Shown here: positions 50,704-59,883 of the stretch, in pieces | Position numbering within the stretch: position 1 is the stretch's first letter | How the letters are laid out: every line of letters starts with the position of its first letter | NCBI RefSeq assembly: GCF_014268445.2 | Contig: NZ_CP077089.1 | Span: 2,597,501-2,661,500 of the forward strand | Length of the DNA: 64,000 nt | Direction: 5' to 3' | Origin: Pseudomonas tensinigenes | Lineage (GTDB): Bacteria; Pseudomonadota; Gammaproteobacteria; Pseudomonadales; Pseudomonadaceae | Program-made: the position numbers and the translations under genes | The notes under the pieces: model-generated | What the model saw: the letters and a program-made list of their open reading frames with translations, nothing else | Database searches by the model: none | What the model was told of the DNA's origin: nothing

Positions 50704-51351
50704 TTACAGGTTTTTGTAAAGCCATTTGGGCATGTAGTACTTGCGCCGGTTGAACACGCTACCGACCACTTTTGCACCGGCCTGAGTCAGGCGTTGCACG
50801 GCGGCCTGGGCGACTTCCCAGCGGGTGTCTTCGGCGCGTACGACAAGCACCACGCCATCGACTTGCGTGCTGATGACCAGCGTGTCGGCATCGGAGTACA
50901 CCGCGTCGCCATCGATCACCACAAAGCGGTACTGGCTGCCCAATTGATCAAGCAACGGGCTCAGACGCTCGGCGGTCAGGTGCTCCAGGGTGCGGATCGG
51001 CCGGCCGTTGGGCAGCACGTGGAACGGCAGGCTTGAGACCTGTACCACGCAGTCCTGCAACAGCGGCGGTTTGTCGGGGTTGAACAGCAAGTCGCGCAGA
51101 CCGCGCTCCTTGCTCAGGTTCAACTGCTGGGTGAGATTGCTCGCCGACTGACTGGCATCGACCAGCAGCACTTGGCCGCTGCTCATTTGCGCCAGTTGGC
51201 TGGCCAGCGCCAGCGCACTGGTGGTGGTGCCTGAGCCGGGGTTGGCGGCGGTCAGGAACAGGATCCGCAGATCGAGATCCAGCACGGTCGAGGTCAGGTT
51301 CGATTCGCTGGGGGTGGCGATGCTCAGGCTTTTGTTGGTTGAACCGTCCAT
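50704..51351 (-). CDS. BY-kinase/CpsD-like protein with degenerate Walker A
   Basis: Protein of 215 residues of the CpsD/Wzc kinase P-loop fold: ILFLTAANPGSGTTTSALALASQLA, VLLVDAS (Walker A-prime) and FVVIDGDAVYSDADTLV (Walker B). The Walker A Lys is missing: residues 37-44 read NPGSGTTT where PGxGKS/T is expected, so ATP hydrolysis is doubtful. The tail RRKYYMPKWLYKNL has a short Tyr cluster. It is separate from the Wzz-like protein. It may be a non-catalytic partner that controls chain length. Confidence 0.8.
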   Translation of the reverse strand: MDGSTNKSLSIATPSESNLTSTVLDLDLRILFLTAANPGSGTTTSALALASQLAQMSSGQVLLVDASQSASNLTQQLNLSKERGLRDLLFNPDKPPLLQDCVVQVSSLPFHVLPNGRPIRTLEHLTAERLSPLLDQLGSQYRFVVIDGDAVYSDADTLVISTQVDGVVLVVRAEDTRWEVAQAAVQRLTQAGAKVVGSVFNRRKYYMPKWLYKNL

Positions 51352-52097
51352 TAGCTTGCTCCGTGGCCGCTGAATACTTTGAAGGGGGTTTTCAACAGAA
51401 TCTTCAGATCAAGCAGAAGGCTCTGCTCGGCGATGTAGCTGAGGTCCAACTCAACGCGCTGGTCGAAGTCGATATTGCTGCGTCCGGAGATCTGCCACAG
51501 GCCGGTCATGCCGGGGTAGATCGCCAGACGCGCGAGGTGGTTGTCCTTGTAGCGGTAGGCGTTGAACGAGGTCGGACGCGGGCCGACCAGGCGCATGTCG
51601 CCGGTCACTACATTGATCAGATTGGGCAGTTCATCGAGGCTGGTGCGCCGCAGGAAACCGCCGATGCGGGTGATGCGCGGGTCGTGGTCGATCTTGAAAT
51701 CGATCGCGTCGGCACCGTGCTTGTTGAGGTGACGCAGTGACTCTTTCAACTCTTCGGCGTTGGCCACCATGGTGCGGAATTTGTACATGCCGAATTTGCG
51801 CCCGCGATAACCGGTGCGTTTCTGCACGAACATCACCGGACCTGGGCTGCTGAACTTGATGACCAGCGCCAGACCCAGCAACAGCGGGGAAATCAGCACC
51901 AGGATCAGCAGCGCCCCAAGGCAGGCGACCACGCGATTGGTGCGTGACAGTTGCCATGGCCGACCGCCGTCGCGGCCCGTGAACCAGCCGCGACCCTGGC
52001 GATGAATCGCCGCGTCGAGACGCATTCGGTGCTCGGGATCCACGCGCTTGTCGCGGCGCATTTCTAGGATCGGTACACCTTTCTCATGTCCAGTCAT
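51351..52097 (-). CDS. Undecaprenyl-phosphate sugar-phosphate transferase (WcaJ/PglC-type)
   Basis: Protein of 248 residues with one N-terminal membrane segment ([27 protein letters not shown]) and the bacterial sugar transferase core: [48 protein letters not shown] and [13 protein letters not shown]. It starts the repeat unit on undecaprenyl phosphate. ATG 52097 follows GGAGG; the upstream GTG at 52109 precedes that site. Short, monotopic-type form. TAATG overlap to the kinase-like gene. Confidence 0.93.
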   Translation of the reverse strand: MTGHEKGVPILEMRRDKRVDPEHRMRLDAAIHRQGRGWFTGRDGGRPWQLSRTNRVVACLGALLILVLISPLLLGLALVIKFSSPGPVMFVQKRTGYRGRKFGMYKFRTMVANAEELKESLRHLNKHGADAIDFKIDHDPRITRIGGFLRRTSLDELPNLINVVTGDMRLVGPRPTSFNAYRYKDNHLARLAIYPGMTGLWQISGRSNIDFDQRVELDLSYIAEQSLLLDLKILLKTPFKVFSGHGAS

Positions 52098-52115
52098 GGA
52101 GTCCTCCACATGAAT

Positions 52116-53153
52116 TCAGCCGCGAACGGCGCGTGGGCGATAGGCAGTGGGGTAGTAGTCGCGGAACCAGGCGATAAAGCGTCCGAGTCCCTCATCCAGC
52201 TCTATCCGGGGCTGAAATCCGGTGGCCTGGGCCAGATCGCTGGCCTCGGCGCAAGTGTTGAGCACGTCGCCCGGTTGCAGCGGCAGCAACTCGACAATGG
52301 CGGTCTGACCGAGGTGCTTTTCCAGCAGTGCCAGATAGGTTTTCAGCTCGACCGGGTGCTGCCCGCCGATATTGAACAGCCGCCACGGCGCCATGCTGCT
52401 GGCCGGGTCGGGCTGCTCGCGATCCCACTGCGGATTGACCTGCGGTGGCTGCTCGATGAGGCGGGCGATGCTTTCGATGATGTCGTCGATGTAGGTGAAG
52501 TCGCGCTGGTGCTCGCCGTAGTTGAACAGCTTCAGCGGCGTGCCTTCGCTGATCGCCCGGGCGAACTGGATCGGTGACATGTCTGGCCGGCCCCAAGGCC
52601 CGTACACGGTGAAAAAGCGCAGGCCGGTGCAGGGAATTCCGAACAGATGGCTGTAGCTGTGCGCCATCAGCTCGTTGGCTTTTTTAGTGGCGGCGTACAG
52701 CGACAGCGGGTGATTGACGCCGTCCTTCACCGAATAGGGCGTGTGCTGGTTGGCGCCGTAGACCGAACTCGACGAGGCGTAGATCAGGTGTTCGACCGGG
52801 TGATGCCGGCAGCTCTCCAGAATGTTCAGGAAACCGTCGAGGTTGCTGTCCAGATAGGCCCGTGGATTGTCCAGCGAGTAACGCACTCCAGCCTGCGCGG
52901 CGAGGTGGATTACCACTTGCGGACGTTCGCGGACAAACAGTGCTTCGATGGCCGAGGCATCGGCCAGGTCAACCGTAGCGAGCTGGAAATCGCCGGCCTG
53001 CTCGCGCACCCATTGCACGCGGTCGTGCTTGAGTTGCGGGTCGTAGTAGCTGTTGAAGTTATCCAGCCCGACCACCGAGTGCCCGTCGCGCATCAGCCGC
53101 AATACGCAATGAGCACCAATGAAACCGGCCGCACCGGTGACCAGCACCTTCAT
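52116..53153 (-). CDS. UDP-glucuronate 4-epimerase-like NAD-dependent epimerase
   Basis: Cytoplasmic SDR enzyme of 345 residues: NAD site VTGAAGFIGAHCV at 5-17, D34-type acidic (GLDNFNSYYDPQLK, typical of GlcA epimerases), catalytic YASSSSVYGANQ and YAATKKAN, and LRFFTVYGPWGRPDM. It probably makes UDP-galacturonate from UDP-glucuronate produced by the upstream dehydrogenase gene, so the polymer is likely acidic. ATGA overlap with that gene. Confidence 0.9.
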   Translation of the reverse strand: MKVLVTGAAGFIGAHCVLRLMRDGHSVVGLDNFNSYYDPQLKHDRVQWVREQAGDFQLATVDLADASAIEALFVRERPQVVIHLAAQAGVRYSLDNPRAYLDSNLDGFLNILESCRHHPVEHLIYASSSSVYGANQHTPYSVKDGVNHPLSLYAATKKANELMAHSYSHLFGIPCTGLRFFTVYGPWGRPDMSPIQFARAISEGTPLKLFNYGEHQRDFTYIDDIIESIARLIEQPPQVNPQWDREQPDPASSMAPWRLFNIGGQHPVELKTYLALLEKHLGQTAIVELLPLQPGDVLNTCAEASDLAQATGFQPRIELDEGLGRFIAWFRDYYPTAYRPRAVRG

Positions 53154-54502
53154 GGCCGTAGCCCTTCAGGGGCAATGTGGCGCAGACCGATGCCGCTGTA
53201 ATGCAGGCCGGCGGCCGCCACTTGTTCCGGGTTGTACAGGTTGCGGCCGTCGATGATCACCTTTGAGCGCAGCTTTTCGGCGAGCAAATCGAAATCGACC
53301 ACGCGGAAGTTTTTCCACTCGGTGCAGATCACCAGCGCATCGGCGTCTTCCAGAGTGTCGTCGCGGGTGGCGCACAGGTGCAGATCGTTGCGGTAGCCGT
53401 AGAGGCGCCGGCATTCGGACATGGCTTCCGGGTCGTAGGCCTGCACACTGGCGCCTTCAGCCCACAGCGCATCCATCAGATAACGGCTTGGTGCTTCGCG
53501 CATGTCATCGGTGTTCGGTTTGAACGCCAGGCCCCAGATCGCGATGGACTTACCGGCCAGCCCTTGCGGGAACTGTGCTTTGAGTTTGCTGAACAGGATG
53601 TGCCGCTGCAGGTCGTTGACGTCGGTGACGCTGCGCAGCAGTTTCAGCGGCATGCCGTTGTGTTCGGCGGTGTGCAGCAGGGCGCGCAGGTCCTTGGGAA
53701 AGCACGAGCCACCGAAGCCGCAGCCCGGATAGATGAAGTGGTAGCCGATGCGCGGATCAGAGCCGATGCCTTTGCGCACCGCTTCGATGTCGGCGCCAAG
53801 CAATTCGGTAAGGTTGGCCAACTCGTTCATGAAGCTGATGCGCGTCGCGAGCATGGCGTTGGCCGCGTACTTGGTCAGCTCGGCGCTGCGGTTGTCCATG
53901 AACATCAGTTTTTCGCGGTTGCGGCAAAAGGGTGCGTACAGCTCGCTCATCTGCTCGCGGGCCGCGTCGTCGTGGGTGCCGACGATGATCCGGTCCGGGC
54001 GCATGCAGTCGGCGAGGGCGCTGCCTTCCTTGAGGAATTCCGGGTTGGACACCACGCGCACCGTGAGACTGCTCTTGTCGCGGCGTTGCAGTTCGCTATT
54101 GGCGGCGGCGAGCACCTGATCGGCCGTGCCCACTGGCACCGTGGATTTGATGATCAGGGTGCGGTCAGCTTCCATGTACGAAGCGATTTGCCGAGCAACG
54201 TTGATCACGTGGCTGAGGTCGGCGGAGCCATCCTCATCGGCCGGGGTGCCGACGGCGATGAAAATCAACTCGGCATGCTCGACCGCGTCACTGGCCTGAG
54301 TACTGAACAACAGACGACCAGCCTTGATGTTCTCCTCAAGCGTGCTGGACAAACCTGGCTCGCTAATGGGCGGAACTGCTTGTTGCAGTTGTTTGATTTT
54401 ATTTGGGTCAATGTCCACGCATAAAACGCGATGACCGACATCTGCAAGTGCGGCGGCTTGTATAAGTCCGACATAGCCAGTGCCAAATACGCTCACGTCC
54501 AT
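53150..54502 (-). CDS. UDP-glucose 6-dehydrogenase
   Basis: Enzyme of 450 residues. The N-terminal NAD domain has VFGTGYVGLIQAAALADVGH, then IFIAVGTPADEDGSADLS. The central domain has the catalytic motif YPGCGFGGSCFPKDL with the active Cys, and the C-terminal domain has WGLAFKPNTDDMREAPS. It oxidises UDP-glucose to UDP-glucuronate. First gene of the operon; AGGTG precedes ATG 54502. Confidence 0.95.
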   Translation of the reverse strand: MDVSVFGTGYVGLIQAAALADVGHRVLCVDIDPNKIKQLQQAVPPISEPGLSSTLEENIKAGRLLFSTQASDAVEHAELIFIAVGTPADEDGSADLSHVINVARQIASYMEADRTLIIKSTVPVGTADQVLAAANSELQRRDKSSLTVRVVSNPEFLKEGSALADCMRPDRIIVGTHDDAAREQMSELYAPFCRNREKLMFMDNRSAELTKYAANAMLATRISFMNELANLTELLGADIEAVRKGIGSDPRIGYHFIYPGCGFGGSCFPKDLRALLHTAEHNGMPLKLLRSVTDVNDLQRHILFSKLKAQFPQGLAGKSIAIWGLAFKPNTDDMREAPSRYLMDALWAEGASVQAYDPEAMSECRRLYGYRNDLHLCATRDDTLEDADALVICTEWKNFRVVDFDLLAEKLRSKVIIDGRNLYNPEQVAAAGLHYSGIGLRHIAPEGLRP

Positions 54503-54889
54503 CTGCGCACCTCAATAACACCAAAAGTTAACTACGGAATGAGATAGTTAAAGGGGTATAGCGCAGCGTTTGAAAAGCGTGTCAGCAAAATGACATGTTG
54601 CATCTGTATAACACTTGAGCATTTTTTGGCGATTGGCCATCAAGTCATTGCTGCGATTGAATTTGTTGCTTTTGTGCAGATTTGTTCAGATTTAAAATAT
54701 GCGATAAACGGTCGTAAGCCGCTAATTTAAAGGCTTGTAGCGTTTTGGCTGTGTCAGATTTGAGTCACCGTTTTTTTGACGCTTTCTACAAAAAACAGTC
54801 AATTCTTGCGCTTTTATGGCCGGGTGCTAGTGTCAGGTTTTGACTGACAAACCTTTGACTCCCTGCCGTTTTGCCCGATCGGTATCGCC
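54503..54889. other. AT-rich divergent promoter region
   Basis: This 387-base spacer lies between the divergent exopolysaccharide operon and the gene at 54890. It is much more AT-rich than its surroundings. I see no gene and no perfect repeat of note. Confidence 0.6.
54555..54584 (-). promoter_or_regulatory. Candidate sigma-70/38-type promoter of the EPS operon
   Basis: On the minus strand TGACAC (54584-54579) and TATACC (54560-54555) are 18 bases apart, the latter preceded by C as RpoS promoters prefer. The start would be near 54547, 45 bases before ATG 54502. Weak match. Confidence 0.35.
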
Positions 54890-56587
54890 ATGTTCAGATA
54901 TGCCAAAGAAATGTTCTTAATTGTTTATTTGTTGATGTATTCCGAATATTACATTGATCGGTTAAATGCTATCGGCCTCGGTTTTGCTGTACTTCTTTTT
55001 GGCGCGATGTTTTTGGCGCTTACTTTTGCGTTATATCTAATGGCGTATATAAGGCAGGCTCTCATTCGCCACGTGTTCGCATTGGCAATGTTTGCCTCGG
55101 CAGTGTTTTTCGATGTTTATACCCGGGTCACGGCGGATTACCTGACCTACAGCGGTTTCGTCTCATTGGTTTACTCCGGCGGTTTCATCCAGGAAGCGGC
55201 GTACCAGTACCGGGACGCACTCCTGCGTGGCGTGCTCAGTGGTTTGCTGTTGCTGTTCGGCATCGGCCTGAAACCCCGCCATGGGTTGGCAATTCCCAAC
55301 GCGTTGCGTGTGGCGGCGCCGGTGTGCGGCGTGTTGCTGCTCAGTGCCGTGCTGTTTTTGCGTGCGGGTGAGGGCGCCCGTGGCTTGCCGATCATGTACA
55401 CGCCGCTGGCCTATCTGAATCTGTTTGCCTACGAAGCGCTGCATAACACGGTCGGCCCGCGCGAACCGGTGACACTGGCGCGCACCTCGCAAGCGGTCGG
55501 CCATGACATCGTGCTGATCATCGACGAAAGCATTTCCGGCAATTATCTGGACATCAACGCGCCGTTTGGTGTGCACAGCAACCTCAAACAAGCGCGTCCT
55601 GGCGTCGACATCTTCAATTACGGCTACGCCGCGTCCATTGCCAATTGCAGCGCCGACACCAACGTGACCCTGCGCTACGGCGGTACCCGCGCCGATTACA
55701 TGCGCATCAACACAACGTTGCCATCGATCTGGCAGTACGCCAAAAAGGCCGGGCTGCGCACCGTCTACATCGACGCCCAGCGCACCGCCGGCAATCTGCA
55801 GAATCTGATGACCGATACCGAAAAGAAGGACATCGACCAGTTCGTGCAATTCGACCAGACCAGCGTGCGCGATCGCGACATGGCGGCAGCGGCGAAACTC
55901 ATCGAATTGCTCAACGACGACAAGTCAGAGCTGGTGGTGATCAACAAGGTCGGCGCGCACTTCCCGGTGCATGACAAATACCCGGATGCGTTCATGGCCT
56001 ACCGTCCGACCTTACCGCGCGGGCAGTTCACCGAGGTGGCCGATACCGGTGAACGCAACGGTTTCAATGGCCAGCCGGATGACTGGGTGCTGTATCGCAA
56101 TGCCTACAAGAACACCGTGTTGTGGAACGTCGGCGAGTTCTTTGCGCGGGTGTTCGCCGAGGGCAATCTGAACAATGCGCTGCTGATCTATACCTCTGAT
56201 CATGGCCAGGATTTGCACGAACGCGGTAATCCGGGTTTGAACACTCACTGCGGTGGCGACCCGGTGGAGGAGGAAGGATTGGTGCCGCTGGTGGTGATTC
56301 AAGGCAGCGAGCTGAAGACGCTGGACTGGTCGGCGCAATTGGCGGCGAACAAGGATCGTTCCAGCCACTACAACATTTTTCCGACCCTGCTGCAGTTGAT
56401 GGGCTATGACCTGGCGGGGATCGAGGCGGTTTATGGCAAGCCACTGAGTGTCGCGACGGCGGATGAGTTCACCTTCAACTACCGCTTCAATGCGCGGTTG
56501 GGGGCCAAGCCTGAGTGGAAGCACATTGATCTGGGCAGCATTGTCACGCCGTCGCAGGCACCGGCGAGTGTCGCGGCGGGGCAGTAA
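54890..56587 (+). CDS. Sulfatase-fold membrane transferase (EptA/LtaS-like)
   Basis: Protein of 565 residues. About five membrane helices lie in the first 190 residues, then a periplasmic alkaline-phosphatase-superfamily domain: HDIVLIIDESISGNYLDIN with metal-ligand Glu, NCSADTNVTLRYG with candidate Thr/Ser nucleophile, KVGAHFPVHDKYP, and YTSDHGQDLHERG (D437, H438). The pattern is that of phosphoethanolamine or phosphoglycerol transferases acting on lipid A or periplasmic glucans. The first 60 codons are AT-rich unlike the rest. No clear ribosome site. Divergent from the exopolysaccharide operon. Confidence 0.85.
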   Translation: MFRYAKEMFLIVYLLMYSEYYIDRLNAIGLGFAVLLFGAMFLALTFALYLMAYIRQALIRHVFALAMFASAVFFDVYTRVTADYLTYSGFVSLVYSGGFIQEAAYQYRDALLRGVLSGLLLLFGIGLKPRHGLAIPNALRVAAPVCGVLLLSAVLFLRAGEGARGLPIMYTPLAYLNLFAYEALHNTVGPREPVTLARTSQAVGHDIVLIIDESISGNYLDINAPFGVHSNLKQARPGVDIFNYGYAASIANCSADTNVTLRYGGTRADYMRINTTLPSIWQYAKKAGLRTVYIDAQRTAGNLQNLMTDTEKKDIDQFVQFDQTSVRDRDMAAAAKLIELLNDDKSELVVINKVGAHFPVHDKYPDAFMAYRPTLPRGQFTEVADTGERNGFNGQPDDWVLYRNAYKNTVLWNVGEFFARVFAEGNLNNALLIYTSDHGQDLHERGNPGLNTHCGGDPVEEEGLVPLVVIQGSELKTLDWSAQLAANKDRSSHYNIFPTLLQLMGYDLAGIEAVYGKPLSVATADEFTFNYRFNARLGAKPEWKHIDLGSIVTPSQAPASVAAGQ

Positions 56588-56610
56588 GTTTTGAGTTGGC
56601 TGGGCCGACG

Positions 56611-56680
56611 CTTTCGCGAGCAGGCTCGCTCCCACATTTGGAACGCGCTCTACCTGTGGGAGCGAGCCTGCTCGCGAAGG
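56611..56680. repeat. REP pair
   Basis: Inverted arms TTTCGCGAGCAGGCTCGCTC and TGTGGGAGCGAGCCTGCTCG between the sulfatase-like gene and the ABC transporter operon. Confidence 0.92.
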
Positions 56681-56761
56681 GGCCATTTGCTTCAACGCAA
56701 GATTCAGGTCTGTCACCGGCATCCGCTATCCTTGCCCCACACTGACCGATCAGGTGGCGGC

Positions 56762-57415
56762 ATGCTTCGTGTTGAAAACGTCTTCAAAAGCTATCTCACC
56801 CCGCAAGGCCCATTGCCGGTGCTGCAAGGTGTCGACCTGACGCTGGAATCCGGCAGCAGCCTGGCACTGATGGGCGAATCTGGCAGCGGCAAAAGCACAT
56901 TGCTGCACCTAGTGGCCGGGCTCGACAAGGTCGACAGCGGCAGCATCCGCAGTGGCGAGCATCGACTTGAAGGCATGAATGAAGCGCAACTGGCCAACTG
57001 GCGGCGCACGGAAATCGGTCTGGTGTTCCAGCAGTTCAACCTGATCGGCAGTTTGCGTGTCGAGGACAATCTGGCCTTTCAGGCGCGTCTGGCCGGGCGC
57101 CATGAGCCGCGTTGGCAGGCGCATTTGGTGCAGCGTCTGGGCTTGGGTGATTTGCTCAAGCGTTATCCCGAGCAACTTTCCGGAGGCCAACAGCAGCGGG
57201 TCGCGTTGGGTCGGGCGCTGGCCTCGCAGCCGAAATTGCTGTTGGCCGATGAGCCCACCGGTAGCCTCGACGAAGCCACCAGCGACGAAGTCCTGCGGTT
57301 GTTGCTGGAATTGCTCGATGACACGCCAACCACTTTGTTGATGGTCACCCACAGCCCGCGAGTCGCGGCCCGATTGGCGCAGCGAGTGGTGTTGTCCAGT
57401 GGACGGCTGACGTGA
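56762..57415 (+). CDS. ABC transporter ATPase, LolD/AttE-like
   Basis: Protein of 217 residues. Walker A GESGSGKS at 38-45, Q-loop VFQQFN, signature LSGGQQQRV, Walker B LLLADEPTG, switch His MVTHS. Of the MacB/LolD type that pairs with FtsX-fold permeases. AGGTGG precedes ATG 56762. GTGA overlap with the permease gene. Confidence 0.95.
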   Translation: MLRVENVFKSYLTPQGPLPVLQGVDLTLESGSSLALMGESGSGKSTLLHLVAGLDKVDSGSIRSGEHRLEGMNEAQLANWRRTEIGLVFQQFNLIGSLRVEDNLAFQARLAGRHEPRWQAHLVQRLGLGDLLKRYPEQLSGGQQQRVALGRALASQPKLLLADEPTGSLDEATSDEVLRLLLELLDDTPTTLLMVTHSPRVAARLAQRVVLSSGRLT

Positions 57416-59883
57416 TCGTCTTTGCGCAAACGCTACGCGCGCTGCTCAGCCATTGGCGGCGCCATCCGGTGCAGTTTTTCAGTGTGCTGACCGGGCTGTG
57501 GCTGGCGACCAGTCTGCTCACCGGCGTCGAGGCGCTGAACAGTCAGGCGCGCGACAGTTACGCACGGGCCAGCCAATTGATCGGCGGCGAACCGCAGGCC
57601 AGTCTCAACACGCCAAACGGTGCGACTTTTGCGCAGCAATGGTTCGTTGATCTGCGTCGACAGGGCTGGCCGGTGTCGCCGCTGTTGCAGGGCCGGTTGC
57701 AGCTCAAGGGCATTGAGAATCAGCGGCTGCAATTGATGGGTATCGAACCGGTGTCGTTGCCGGCCGATTCGGCGGTGGCCGGGCAGGCGTTGCCGATTGA
57801 GCGTGTTGTCGAGTTTTTCACGCCACCGGGCAGTACGTGGATTTCACCGGAAACCTTGCAAGCGCTGGATCTGCGTGAAGGCGACACACCGCAAACGGCT
57901 AATGGTCTGCGATTGCCGCCGTTGCTCGCGCAAAAGGACATGGCGCCCGGTCTGTTGCTGGTGGACATCGGCGTCGCGCAAACCCTGCTGGAACAACCCG
58001 GACAATTGTCGCGGCTATTGCTGCCCAAGGATTTTCACGCCGAGCTGCCCGCCGTGTTCAAGGGACAGTTGCAGCTCAAAAGCAGCGTCGAGGAAAACAA
58101 TCTGGCGCGACTGACCGAGAGCTTTCACCTGAATCTCGATGCGTTGGGTTTTTTGTCGTTCATGGTTGGCTTGTTCATCGTCCACGCCGCGATTGGCCTC
58201 GCTCTGGAGCAGCGGCGCGGCTTGTTGCGTACGCTGCGCGCCTGCGGGGTCAGCGCGCGGCTGTTGATCTTGTGCTTGATCGTTGAGCTGAGTGTGCTGG
58301 CGCTGATCGGCGGGCTGTTCGGCGTGATCAGCGGTTATTGGTTGGCCAGTGCGTTGCTGCCGGATGTCGCCGCCAGCCTGCGCGGATTGTATGGCGCGGA
58401 AGTGGCGGGGCAGTTGCGCCTCAGTCCTTGGTGGTGGTTCAGCGGCATCGGCTTGAGCCTGCTCGGCGCCCTGCTCGCCGGGGCTAACAGTCTGCTGCGC
58501 GCCGCCCGTTTGCCGTTGTTGGCCGTGGCGGATCCGCAAGCCTGGCATCAGCAATATGCGCGCTGGTTGCGCCGACAAGGTTGGCTGGCAGCGGTATTGG
58601 GCTTGATCGCGTTGGCGGCGTTGATCTGGGGCGACAGTCTGGCCAGCGGTTTTGTCCTGATGGCCGGATTGCTGATCGGCGCCGCATTAGCGCTGCCGGT
58701 GTTGCTCAGCGCGCTGTTGAATCAATTGCTCGGGCGCAGTCGCTCGGTGCTCGGCCAGTGGTTTCTCGCCGACTGCCGTCAGCAATTACCGGCGCTGAGC
58801 CTGGCATTGATGGCGTTGCTCCTGGCGCTCGCCGCCAACATCGGCGCCGGCAGCATGACCGCCGGTTTTCGCCAGACCTTCAACGATTGGCTCGAGCAAC
58901 GCCTGAGCGCCGAGTTGTATATCAACCCGAGCAATCCGGCACAGTCGCGGGAAATGTACAGTTGGCTCAAACAGCAGCCGAATGTTGCAGCAGTGCTGCC
59001 CAACTGGCAGGTTGCGGTGACGTTGCAAGGCTGGCCGGCGGAGGTGTTCGGCATTATCGATCATGCGTATTACCGCCAGCACTGGCCGTTGCTCGATGTC
59101 AGTGGCAGCGACCCGTGGGCGCATCTGGCCACCGACGATGCGGTGATGCTCAGCGAACAACTGGCGCGTCGGCTGAAGGTGCGGGCGGGTGATCGACTGA
59201 CGATTCCTGCGCCGAATGGCGCGTGGTCGCCACGCATCGTCGGCATCTACGCCGACTACGGCAATCCCAAGGGACACTTGCTGGTCAACATCAATCACTT
59301 GCTGCGCGGCTGGCCACAACTGACGCCGAACCGTTTCAATCTGCGCATCGAGCCGCAGAACATCCCGGGATTTTTAGCTGCATTGCAGGCGCGCTTTCAA
59401 CTGGATGACAGCCGCATCGTCGATCAGGCGCGGCTCAAGGGCTGGTCGGTGCAGGTTTTCGAACGCACCTTTGCGGCGACGGCGGCTTTGAACAGTTTGA
59501 CGCTGGCGGTGGCGGGTGTGGCGCTGTTCATCAGCCTGCTGACCCAGAGTCAAAGTCGCCTCGGCCAACTTGCACCGCTGTGGGCGTTGGGCGTAACGCG
59601 GCGGCAATTGATGCTGCTCAATCTCGGTCAGACCTGGCTACTGGCGGTGCTGACGCTGGTGCTGGCGTTGCCGCTGGGGATCGCGCTGGCGTGGTGTCTG
59701 GACGCGGTGATCAACGTGCAAGCGTTTGGCTGGCGGCTGCCGTTGCGGGTGTTTCCGTGGCAATTGCTGCAACTGATGGGGTTGGCGTTGCTGGCGACGT
59801 TGCTGGCGTCGGCATGGCCGCTGTACTCGCTGTACCGCACGCAACCGGCGGATCTGTTGAGGACGTTTGCCCATGAGGATTAA
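57412..59883 (+). CDS. FtsX-family ABC permease, AttFG-like
   Basis: Protein of 823 residues with a GTG start. Membrane segments are near the start (FFSVLTGLWLATSLL), then a periplasmic domain, three to four helices at about 240-370, a further group at 385-490, a second periplasmic domain and three terminal helices with the FtsX pattern (VAGVALFISLLTQSQSRLGQLAPLWALGVTRRQL). The two FtsX halves are fused, where AttF and AttG can be separate. Likely exports or extracts a lipid-like substrate with the ATPase and the exported hydratase-like lipoprotein. Confidence 0.9.
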   Translation: MIVFAQTLRALLSHWRRHPVQFFSVLTGLWLATSLLTGVEALNSQARDSYARASQLIGGEPQASLNTPNGATFAQQWFVDLRRQGWPVSPLLQGRLQLKGIENQRLQLMGIEPVSLPADSAVAGQALPIERVVEFFTPPGSTWISPETLQALDLREGDTPQTANGLRLPPLLAQKDMAPGLLLVDIGVAQTLLEQPGQLSRLLLPKDFHAELPAVFKGQLQLKSSVEENNLARLTESFHLNLDALGFLSFMVGLFIVHAAIGLALEQRRGLLRTLRACGVSARLLILCLIVELSVLALIGGLFGVISGYWLASALLPDVAASLRGLYGAEVAGQLRLSPWWWFSGIGLSLLGALLAGANSLLRAARLPLLAVADPQAWHQQYARWLRRQGWLAAVLGLIALAALIWGDSLASGFVLMAGLLIGAALALPVLLSALLNQLLGRSRSVLGQWFLADCRQQLPALSLALMALLLALAANIGAGSMTAGFRQTFNDWLEQRLSAELYINPSNPAQSREMYSWLKQQPNVAAVLPNWQVAVTLQGWPAEVFGIIDHAYYRQHWPLLDVSGSDPWAHLATDDAVMLSEQLARRLKVRAGDRLTIPAPNGAWSPRIVGIYADYGNPKGHLLVNINHLLRGWPQLTPNRFNLRIEPQNIPGFLAALQARFQLDDSRIVDQARLKGWSVQVFERTFAATAALNSLTLAVAGVALFISLLTQSQSRLGQLAPLWALGVTRRQLMLLNLGQTWLLAVLTLVLALPLGIALAWCLDAVINVQAFGWRLPLRVFPWQLLQLMGLALLATLLASAWPLYSLYRTQPADLLRTFAHED

